From Deltaproteobacteria bacterium HGW-Deltaproteobacteria-2 (GTDB lineage: Bacteria > Desulfobacterota > Syntrophia > Syntrophales > Smithellaceae), in contig PHBC01000001.1 of assembly GCA_002840505.1 (NCBI GenBank), positions 311,782-375,781 on the forward strand: a DNA stretch of 64,000 nucleotides, written 5' to 3'. A program made the translations under genes and the position numbers. Positions 51,903 through 58,490 of this stretch are shown piece by piece. The notes under the pieces were generated by a model, which worked only from the letters and a program-made list of their open reading frames with translations, did no database searches and had not been told where the DNA came from. Numbering within the stretch: position 1 is the stretch's first letter; every line of letters starts with the position of its first letter.

Positions 51903-52727
51903 ATGCCCCGCAAAGTAAAAGCAATCGTCTTGACCGGAAACGGTACAAACTGTGAAATGGAAATGGCTCAAGCCTGCAAATTGTCCGGCGCCGATGTCGT
52001 TGATATTGTGCATATCAGTGAATTGCTTTACGGAGAGCGTCGTCTGGAGGATTATTCTTTTCTCAATCTACCGGGCGGCTTTCTTGATGGCGACGATCTT
52101 GGCTCAGCAAAAGCCGGCACCAACCGTTTCCTGCACGCCAGTATCAAAGGCCACAAGGAAATGCTCTTCGCTCAGTTACTTAAATTCATCAATGCCGGAA
52201 ATTTAATTTTAGGTGTTTGTAACGGCTTTCAGCTGATGATCAAACTCGGATTACTTCCGGCCCTGGAGGGCAATTACGGCAGGCAGAGCGCTACCCTGAC
52301 CCATAATGACTCCGGACGCTTTGAAGACCGCTGGGCTTATCTGAAAGCAAACGCGCAAAGCCCCTGTATTTATACAAAAGGTATTGATATATTGTATTTG
52401 CCTGTCCGGCACGGCGAAGGTAAATTTATCCCGGAGAGTTCTTCCGTTCTTCAACGAATCGAAAAGAAAAATATTTTGGCGCTCCAATACTGCTCCAAAA
52501 GCGGCCAGCCGACCGGCAACTATCCGGCCAATCCGAACGGATCAGTAAATGCCATTGCCGGAGTGTGTAACGAATCCGGCCGGCTTTTCGGCCTGATGCC
52601 TCATCCTGAAGCTTATTTGTACCGGACAAATCATCCACGCTGGACCAGGGAAAAACTACCGGAAGAAGGGCAAGGTCTGACAATGTTTCGTAACGCAATA
52701 AATTTTATCCGTAGCAAAGAATTTTAA
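51903..52727 (+). CDS. purQ: phosphoribosylformylglycinamidine synthase glutaminase subunit
   Basis: A 274-residue class I glutamine amidotransferase from the ATG at 51903; the longer frame overlaps purL and is rejected. The nucleophile is in LGVCNGFQLM (Cys106), and the His/Glu pair is in GLMPHPEAYL. It opens AIVLTGNGTNCEMEMAQAC, typical of PurQ. It supplies ammonia to PurL. The length is closer to the glutaminase domain of large PurL proteins than to the about 225-residue PurQ of Bacillus, in keeping with the unusual purL. Confidence 0.94.
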   Translation: MPRKVKAIVLTGNGTNCEMEMAQACKLSGADVVDIVHISELLYGERRLEDYSFLNLPGGFLDGDDLGSAKAGTNRFLHASIKGHKEMLFAQLLKFINAGNLILGVCNGFQLMIKLGLLPALEGNYGRQSATLTHNDSGRFEDRWAYLKANAQSPCIYTKGIDILYLPVRHGEGKFIPESSSVLQRIEKKNILALQYCSKSGQPTGNYPANPNGSVNAIAGVCNESGRLFGLMPHPEAYLYRTNHPRWTREKLPEEGQGLTMFRNAINFIRSKEF

Positions 52728-52820
52728 TTGCTGGTACGGCCCCACGACGCAAGTTGCGGGGCATTAAACTCCGCCTATGCGTGATAGTTCGACCAACGCT
52801 TCGTTTTCGGAATTAAAATT
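52720..52820. repeat. inverted-end element after purQ
   Basis: AATTTTAATT (52720-52729) and AATTAAAATT (52811-52820) are exact inverted repeats. Between them GGCCCCACGACGCAAGTTGCGGGGC forms an internal hairpin followed by ATTAAACTCCGCC. Its left end overlaps the purQ stop codon. It lies between convergent genes and may act as a two-way terminator. Confidence 0.6.
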
Positions 52821-52830
52821 TCAATAATAA

Positions 52831-53604
52831 TTATTTCCTGCCTCTGTAGTACTGAATTTCGCCGGGCGCATCTATAATTTGCTTAAATTCTCTTTCGGCG
52901 ACGGCAGTTGCGGTTGGATTGGTGTGGTCAAAAATAATCTGACGAACAGCATCCTCGTCAATAAAATTGAGGTCACTTTCTTTCAGTTGCAGCAAAGTCA
53001 GCACTTTCTCAGTCTCTTTCGTGGAGACAACAAAAATAACCTTTTCGTACCATTTGTCATAAAATTCATCGAGAGTAAAACTGATATCGCCTCTCCAGGG
53101 ATCGGCCAGAAATATGTGCCCTTTATAGATTCCTCTAAAAACGACAAAATGACGGTAATCGAAAATTTTTATAGGAATTATACAGGGTGTGTTGAGAGTT
53201 TTCAAATCCTCGATATCAACTTTGTAACCATCGCCCTGGTAACCCAGTACCTTAACGAACTTTTTCATGTCCAGAAGAGAGAAAGCCTGGCGTTTTGTTA
53301 TCTGCTCGATATCACCGTAACGGATAAGCCCCTGAATAACCTGCTTTTCGGTAAAATTTTCCCCAAGATAAAAATTGAGAAGAATAGCAAGAGCGGCAGA
53401 ACCACAGCTGAAATCATAGCTTTGTTTAATGAGATGAGTTTTTTTGATTTCCGAAAGCGGATTAATATAAGCCCGGATATAACCAGGTCCGGGTCCGGGT
53501 ACGGCAATATTGATCTCCGATTTTGGTTGCTCCCTGACAGTATAAACACTACTGGTAAAACCCACCACAATTGCAAATATGGCGGCAATTACTAATGCAC
53601 CCAT
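52831..53604 (-). CDS. membrane-anchored C39-like cysteine peptidase
   Basis: A 257-residue protein. One N-terminal hydrophobic segment (about residues 3-22) anchors or exports it, so the catalytic part probably faces the periplasm. The papain-like C39 fold is visible: the oxyanion Gln61 and nucleophile Cys67 in IKQSYDFSCGSAAL, His152 in DYRHFVVFRG and Asp168 in LADPWRG. There is no ABC transporter part, unlike bacteriocin exporters; stand-alone C39 proteins of this kind are found in Fap amyloid loci (FapD) and Fil-type loci. AAGGAG precedes the ATG. It is the last of five minus-strand genes, and the four others encode exported proteins with a leader-like SD-x-(E/D)-L motif, the likely substrates. 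Confidence 0.87.
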   Translation of the reverse strand: MGALVIAAIFAIVVGFTSSVYTVREQPKSEINIAVPGPGPGYIRAYINPLSEIKKTHLIKQSYDFSCGSAALAILLNFYLGENFTEKQVIQGLIRYGDIEQITKRQAFSLLDMKKFVKVLGYQGDGYKVDIEDLKTLNTPCIIPIKIFDYRHFVVFRGIYKGHIFLADPWRGDISFTLDEFYDKWYEKVIFVVSTKETEKVLTLLQLKESDLNFIDEDAVRQIIFDHTNPTATAVAEREFKQIIDAPGEIQYYRGRK

Positions 53605-53734
53605 TAAGCTCCTTATGTTTTATGACTATTGATGCCGTCACTTACTTCGAAAATCAAGCAGAAGAAAAAGCTGAATACCTCGGCCCGTCAATTATTTCTT
53701 TTTTTTTTAATCTGTGAATTTAGCGGCTATTTTT

Positions 53735-54709
53735 TTAGAGTGAGTAGAGCGTCACAATAGCCATCTTCACGACGGCACCATCAACCGCAACCGGACCAAT
53801 TCCGTTAAAAAGGTCATCAATTTGAAAGTCATTGATCCTTATTGATCCCGACAGTGGAAGATTTAAACTCAAATATGTTTTACCACTTAGGGTGCCGACA
53901 TCTATAGTGGCCGGATAGTCGGTTTCCCCCGGAACATTGTATAAACTGGGATTATAAAGACCTATACTGAGATTGCCGCTTCCGACCCAGGTTGAAGGCG
54001 TCTGTACAGTGCCGCTGAAGCTATTGCAAGCATATATTCCCGACAACCTAAATTCATTCGATGAATTCGCCGGCTTATAACGATATTCCAGCGTGTTCAC
54101 ATACAAATTCATCGAGGCGTAAAGATCAATCCCTCCGGTGTGACCTCCCAAACGGATAAAAGGAGTATCTCCCATGGTAAAGTCGTTTGTATTGCCTGGA
54201 GGAGAATAGCCCGGGGTGGGACTTGCTCCACCGGTCAGAGTTCTGCCCATGAAAATACCTCTGATATAAAGATCGCCCAAAATCCTGTCATTAGCGCCAT
54301 CTTCGATATAGATACCCTTGCTGGTTAAACCCATTGCATTATAAATATTCAAACCACTTATGTTGACCCAGGTTTTTCCGGAAAGTGTCCCGATATCTAA
54401 TACAATAGTGGAATTTATGTTAACGGGAGACGGATCAGTATAGTTGTCCGCCGTCGTGTTTATAGTCCCATCAATAACCAGATTGGGTAAGACTATTCCT
54501 GAAGTTTCTGCAGTCGTAGTAAAAAGGCCGACACTGGTTGCCTTAAGGTAAGCATCGGTATTTAAGGCGATGGTTATTCCGGTCTCAGCATTAATCCGGA
54601 TGAGATCATCATCACTCATCGCCTGCATTTTTGCACATACGGACGAAGAAAAAAAGAACGAAGAAATTAAGATAAATGCGATAATTTTTATGAAGTTATG
54701 TTTTAGCAC
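53735..54709 (-). CDS. exported beta-rich protein with SDDDL leader motif
   Basis: A 324-residue secreted protein. The signal peptide ends near VCA/KMQ and is followed by MSDDDLIRINAETGITI, the leader-like motif shared by this cluster (here with Asp and Glu in place of Glu and Gln). The mature part is Gly/Ser/Thr/Asn-rich with repeated beta-strand units; LDIGTLSGKTWVNI and IDVGTLSGKTYLSLNLP are two copies of one motif that also appears in the neighbouring small proteins. It ends VTLYSL. I recognise the general type (DUF6160-like or Fil-like pilus proteins) but not a defined family. It may be a fibre subunit or surface adhesin processed by the C39-like peptidase downstream. Confidence 0.72.
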   Translation of the reverse strand: MLKHNFIKIIAFILISSFFFSSSVCAKMQAMSDDDLIRINAETGITIALNTDAYLKATSVGLFTTTAETSGIVLPNLVIDGTINTTADNYTDPSPVNINSTIVLDIGTLSGKTWVNISGLNIYNAMGLTSKGIYIEDGANDRILGDLYIRGIFMGRTLTGGASPTPGYSPPGNTNDFTMGDTPFIRLGGHTGGIDLYASMNLYVNTLEYRYKPANSSNEFRLSGIYACNSFSGTVQTPSTWVGSGNLSIGLYNPSLYNVPGETDYPATIDVGTLSGKTYLSLNLPLSGSIRINDFQIDDLFNGIGPVAVDGAVVKMAIVTLYSL

Positions 54710-54833
54710 AAGTCATACCTCATTTTGCCACTCTTTAAAGAGTGAGGTAGAAGAAATTTGCGAACAATTGCCCGTGCTTTTTTGCACATTCCAACATCCG
54801 GTCATGATTACTCCGGATTTTTTTCTGCACGCA

Positions 54834-55322
54834 TCAATGAGCGTAAACCATCACTGAACCGCTTACCTGAGTTTTCAGTCCTTTGATATCCAAAACTCCC
54901 ACTGTCGTAGCATTTGTTACAAGATCAGAACTCGCCGCCAGTATCACTGAAGCAGTAACATTCAAACCCGCCGTGCCGCCGATGCTAACAGTAGGCAAAG
55001 AGATGTTAACTCTGGTGGAGCCACCATTTGTGCCGACATCTATATTCATAGGACCGTTTATCACCGCTACATCGCCGGTTATGGTAATACTTCCTATTCC
55101 GGCCCAGCCATCACCGGTGTAACCGGTAAAACCGCCTGCGTCACCCCAGGCCATTGAGGTCAGGCTTGTATTGCTTAATGTAAGATTAACGAACTCAATG
55201 GTAACACCTTGCTGAGCGATTACTGAACCAAGCTCACTATCGGAAATAGCTGTCCTGGCAAACGATGCCAGAGGTATCATTACAAACACTGCAATAACCG
55301 CCAATGCTAAACTTTTTTTCAT
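54834..55322 (-). CDS. small exported protein with SDSEL leader motif (paralog 2)
   Basis: A 162-residue secreted protein. The signal peptide ends ASFA/RTA and is followed immediately by ISDSELGSVIAQQGVTI. The mature part is beta-rich (MAWGDAGGFTGYTGDGWAG, then MNIDVGTNGGSTRVNISLP) and ends SGSVMVYAH. It aligns end to end with the 161-residue product upstream and is clearly a tandem duplicate. It has no cysteine or catalytic motif, so a structural, secreted subunit is more likely than an enzyme. A perfect palindrome, CACTCTTTAAAGAGTG (54729-54744), lies between it and the next gene. Confidence 0.75.
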   Translation of the reverse strand: MKKSLALAVIAVFVMIPLASFARTAISDSELGSVIAQQGVTIEFVNLTLSNTSLTSMAWGDAGGFTGYTGDGWAGIGSITITGDVAVINGPMNIDVGTNGGSTRVNISLPTVSIGGTAGLNVTASVILAASSDLVTNATTVGVLDIKGLKTQVSGSVMVYAH

Positions 55323-55474
55323 ATTTTCCTCTCGTCGCGATTGTTGTTCCAGTTACAGCGTTTCTTTAAAGTTACAACCCGCTAATGGTTGTTTCTTTTA
55401 TTTCACCCGGGTGCCTAAAGGGCATGGACAAACCAGTTGCCCATGCCTCTTTTTGCATTTTTTTCATTAACAAC

Positions 55475-55530
55475 GGCTTAAACAAACGCCTTTTAACAAA
55501 CTTTTTTACAGGCTAAACAAACGCCTTTTG
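55475..55530. repeat. 20-bp tandem direct repeat between the paralogs
   Basis: GGCTTAAACAAACGCCTTTT (55475-55494) is repeated as GGCTAAACAAACGCCTTTTG (55511-55530), 36 bases on. Each unit can fold as GGC/GCC. A further hairpin GGCATGG/CCATGCC (55421-55427, 55441-55447) follows in the reading direction of the genes. It is a possible intercistronic control region. Confidence 0.5.
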
Positions 55531-55541
55531 GCCATCAAGTA

Positions 55542-56027
55542 TTAATGGGCGTAAATAACCAGCGTGCCAGCGGGGCTTAAAGTAAGGCCTTTAATGAAAG
55601 CAGTGCCTATTGTTGCATTGCCGGCTGCTATGAGTTCCTGATCCGGTGCCAGCTTTAATACTGACGTTATATTTCCACTGATATTGATATTGGGCAACTT
55701 GATTGCCACAGCGGTTCTAGCATCAGTTGTATTAGTGCCAACATCGATGTTCAGTGTGCCACTCATAGTAACAGCATCAGGTGACATGTCAACAGAAGCG
55801 CCGACCCAGCCTGCACTTGCGTAGCCGGTAAAGCCGTTCCCGTCACCCCAGGAAATCGTTTCAATTTGTACATTTCCTAATGAAAAGCTGGTACCGAAAT
55901 CAATGGTAACACCTTCCTGAGCGGTTACTGAACTAAGTTCGCTATCGGTGATAGCTGTTTTGGCAAACGACGCAAAAGGCATCATGACAAACAATGCGAT
56001 AACGGTTAACAACAAAATCTTCTTCAT
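55542..56027 (-). CDS. small exported protein with SDSEL leader motif (paralog 1)
   Basis: A 161-residue secreted protein from the ATG at 56027, which has AGGAGG at good spacing; the upstream frame to 56075 is rejected. The signal peptide ends ASFA/KTA and is followed by ITDSELSSVTAQEGVTI. The mature part matches the paralog at 54834: ISWGDGNGFTGYASAGW, LNIDVGTNTTDARTAVAIKLP and the end AGTLVIYAH. Fixed parts are the signal peptide, leader motif, WGD-GFTGY block, IDVGTN block and C-terminal strand. The other parts have diverged. It is likely a structural, surface or fibre protein. Confidence 0.76.
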   Translation of the reverse strand: MKKILLLTVIALFVMMPFASFAKTAITDSELSSVTAQEGVTIDFGTSFSLGNVQIETISWGDGNGFTGYASAGWVGASVDMSPDAVTMSGTLNIDVGTNTTDARTAVAIKLPNINISGNITSVLKLAPDQELIAAGNATIGTAFIKGLTLSPAGTLVIYAH

Positions 56028-56215
56028 GCTTAATCCTCCTAATTGTTTTGCGCCAGCAAAAGAACCATCATCCACCCCTCTGTAATAAATGCTTCTTTAT
56101 CCGGCCGCGGTTAAAGAATATAAAGCTAAACCTGCCTCCCTTACTGCAATATTTTACACCCTTCATTCCGGATGTTAGTAAGTATCTTAATGTCTGATCC
56201 CCAATTGGGTCTTCA

Positions 56216-56992
56216 TCAATACCCCAGTTGGTCAACGGTCGTATCAGGAATTTTTTGAAAAAATCCCCTTAAATTAGTAGTGGTGTTTCCGTTCTCGTCT
56301 GTATAGTTATACTTTGATGCAAACAAGAAAGACATCCGATCGTTGGTAAAGGTAATGGTTTGTCTTGCGCCTAACGTCTGCCGGATCATCACACCATTAT
56401 TCTGCCCTGTACTGGCAGTTGTCAGTATAGCATTGAGCTGATTCAAGCTTCCGGTTATGGAACCGCTGGCACTCATCGTTCCAAAATCTATATAATTAAG
56501 TCTACGGTCGGTGCTACTGGAAATGTTATCAAAGCCAACCTGCAAAAATAATCCTTTTAAAACGAGCGGAACAGCGCTGGCACTGGTATACTGATTGGAA
56601 CCGCCAAAATAAAAGTTCGTTATATCATAATCCCAGCCGTTACCACCGTTATTCCAATAGCCGATTTTGAAAGAGTCAATATGGGCTAGTACATCCACCC
56701 TGGCACCTAGATTCACAGTGATTACATTCTGGCTGCCATACTGATTAGAGGTTTGAGTTATACTTAAAAAAGCCTGGGCGTTGGTTGCGGAGAGCTCATC
56801 ATCAGACATTATCTTTTTTTCCACAAAGTTGATTGATTTGGTTTTTTCAAACTTAGAATCATCAATTATCTTCGTTGGCGCAAAGCTTGTTGACGATGAT
56901 ACAAAAAGAAGGATTAACGCGGTTAGCAGGACAAACAAACCCCGACTGAGCAAGAGCAACTTTATTCTCGTTGGCTTACTATTCATTTTCAT
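56216..56992 (-). CDS. exported protein with SDDEL leader motif
   Basis: A 258-residue protein at the head of the cluster. A long N-terminal signal or anchor (about residues 10-35) is followed by a charged linker and MSDDELSATNAQAFLSITQ, the most distant version of the cluster motif. The body is beta-rich and Asn/Gly/Thr-rich, with INFGxx-like strands and YIDFGTMSASGSITGSLN, comparable to the IDxGT(L/N) repeat of the other members. The C-terminus DTTVDQLGY lacks the YAH ending. A promoter candidate lies upstream. It may start the operon or act as a distinct subunit, such as a tip, anchor or nucleator. No named family is recognised. Confidence 0.68.
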   Translation of the reverse strand: MKMNSKPTRIKLLLLSRGLFVLLTALILLFVSSSTSFAPTKIIDDSKFEKTKSINFVEKKIMSDDELSATNAQAFLSITQTSNQYGSQNVITVNLGARVDVLAHIDSFKIGYWNNGGNGWDYDITNFYFGGSNQYTSASAVPLVLKGLFLQVGFDNISSSTDRRLNYIDFGTMSASGSITGSLNQLNAILTTASTGQNNGVMIRQTLGARQTITFTNDRMSFLFASKYNYTDENGNTTTNLRGFFQKIPDTTVDQLGY

Positions 56993-57518
56993 TTCTGGAC
57001 AGGCTCCTAATGCTTCTAAAACTGATCCGGAAATTTATACATCTCAATTGTTGAAGTTTTATTCACGTTACCATATATTCGTGAAAATCGAATGTCAAGC
57101 TTAAATTTATTATTTTTTATATGGCCACCGCAACAAAACAAAACCACAGGATATTTCGACTAACAATTTTTCGTTTCATTATGGAAATTATATTTTCACA
57201 AACAAAAAAAAACGTTAATAATAGCAATTTTAACATGTTCATCGGTAACTGATGGTGGCGCCACAGGGTGATATCTATGGTAAATGGAGCAGAAAAACCA
57301 CTTCATCTTTAATAGCGACAGTGTTAATAAATTTTCTTCTCACATTTTTTCTATAACTAATTTAGTGTATTATAAAAACATATTTTATATCTTTTGGCTA
57401 TTGTACCTTGGTACAATTTTTTTATTTTGCTTTTTTAACTTTTTATAAAAAAAGATTTACGCCGCTGACGCCATGCTTTTCGTAAAACTGGCGCATCAGA
57501 TACTCCTTCTTTCTATTT
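56993..57518. other. AT-rich intergenic region
   Basis: 526 bases between two minus-strand genes with no supported gene. It contains the promoter candidate at 57070-57098 reading left and an inverted repeat ATTGTACC/GGTACAAT (57400-57407, 57410-57417) followed on the plus strand by a T-run. The latter may be an operator or a terminator opposing rightward transcription. The AT-rich stretch is otherwise featureless. Confidence 0.6.
57070..57098 (-). promoter_or_regulatory. promoter candidate for the SDxEL/C39 cluster
   Basis: On the minus strand, TTGACA (57098-57093), a 17-base spacer and TATGGT (57075-57070). The -35 is perfect and the -10 fits 4 of 6. Transcription from about 57063 would give a leader of about 70 bases before the 56992 gene. 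Confidence 0.5.
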
Positions 57519-58121
57519 TCAGCAGCTCTTCGCTTTTTTCTGTCTCCAAACGTAGACGGCGATCAAAACGGCACTGAAGAGAATCACGCCAATGACGGCC
57601 TGGTGTGAGTACTTCAGGATGAGTGCCTGCTCTTTGCCGATAAAGTATCCGATCCAGGCCAGAATCGTACACCACATCCCGGCACCGGCAAGGGTGTAAA
57701 GAGAAAAGCGGAGATGATTCATCCCGGCGATACCGGCCGGAATGGAGATCAGGTGGCGAATGACGGGCAGCAGGCGGCCGATGAAGGTCGAAATCTCGCC
57801 ATGCTTCAGAAAGAAACTTTCTACTTTTGCGAACTTTTTCTCGGTTATCCAGAAATATTTGCCATATTTCAGCACCAGGGGCCGTCCCAGCCAGCGGGAG
57901 ACAAAGTAGTTGGCATAGGCGCCGACAAGGCTGCCGAGAGTACCCATAATGATGGCTATCCAGATATTCATCTGCCCTTGATGGGCGAGGTAGCCGGCAG
58001 GTGGCATAACAAACTCACTGGGCACCGGGATAATGGAACTTTCCATGGCCATCAGGACGAAAATGCCGGGGTAACCCATGGCATTCAGGGTATTAAGAAG
58101 GGCGTTGATAAGTTCGTGCAT
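57519..58121 (-). CDS. DedA-family membrane protein
   Basis: A 200-residue polytopic protein of the DedA/SNARE-associated family. MESSIIPVPSEFVMPPAGYLA, GSLVGAYANYFVSRWLGRP and FIGRLLPVIRHLISIPAGIAGM are the conserved blocks; the last holds the essential Arg residues of the family. DedA proteins support membrane homeostasis and probably flip undecaprenyl phosphate or other lipids. The gene overlaps the end of a truncated second DedA gene upstream. Confidence 0.92.
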   Translation of the reverse strand: MHELINALLNTLNAMGYPGIFVLMAMESSIIPVPSEFVMPPAGYLAHQGQMNIWIAIIMGTLGSLVGAYANYFVSRWLGRPLVLKYGKYFWITEKKFAKVESFFLKHGEISTFIGRLLPVIRHLISIPAGIAGMNHLRFSLYTLAGAGMWCTILAWIGYFIGKEQALILKYSHQAVIGVILFSAVLIAVYVWRQKKAKSC

Positions 58122-58354
58122 TCAGTTATCCTTTCAGATGGATTGGAACAAAACATAAAATGTATAGCAGCAAAAGCTCCCAGGGCAAACAAAAGTGAAT
58201 CGCCGGGCAAAGCTGGTGTTACTGTAAGGCCTGTTTCACAGAAAATAACTAAAAAAATAATAACATACGCCCGAATACCAAAACCTTGGATATTTACCGG
58301 CAAATACTTATCCAAATGAATAAAAAAATCTATAAAATAAATGATTATGTCCAT
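58085..58354 (-). pseudogene. truncated DedA-family gene (N-terminal remnant)
   Basis: The first about 65 codons (IDFFIHLDKYLPVNIQGFGI and FLVIFCETGLTVTPALPGDSLLFALGAFAA) are a good N-terminus of a different DedA-family protein. After about residue 68 the similarity stops and the frame runs on for 20 unrelated codons (IHFMFCSNPSERIT onwards), ending inside the intact dedA gene. The missing C-terminal two-thirds includes the conserved Arg block, so the product cannot be a working DedA. It looks like a deletion that fused the remnant to the next gene. Confidence 0.7.
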
Positions 58355-58490
58355 AAATAATTATGTTATACTGAAAATACAAAGAATAATAAATTTTTAT
58401 AAAATGATCATATTCAAGAAGAACAAAAATTGTCAACATTAAAAAGATTTTAGTTGTTCTATTAATACTTTCCTTAAAGAGCGAATTTAA

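Noticed and set aside
54795..54825. ATCCGG...CCGGAT hairpin followed by T7 on the plus strand
   Set aside because: No plus-strand gene ends here, so a terminator role is unsupported.
55323..55541. Possible cyclic-di-GMP or other riboswitch upstream of the 162-residue protein gene
   Set aside because: GGACAAACC and hairpins are suggestive, but the conserved GACGCAAAGCC-type core of GEMM riboswitches is missing.
57400..57423. ATTGTACC/GGTACAAT palindrome with T-run as terminator
   Set aside because: It would terminate plus-strand transcription, but no plus-strand gene precedes it. It could be an operator, but there is no evidence.
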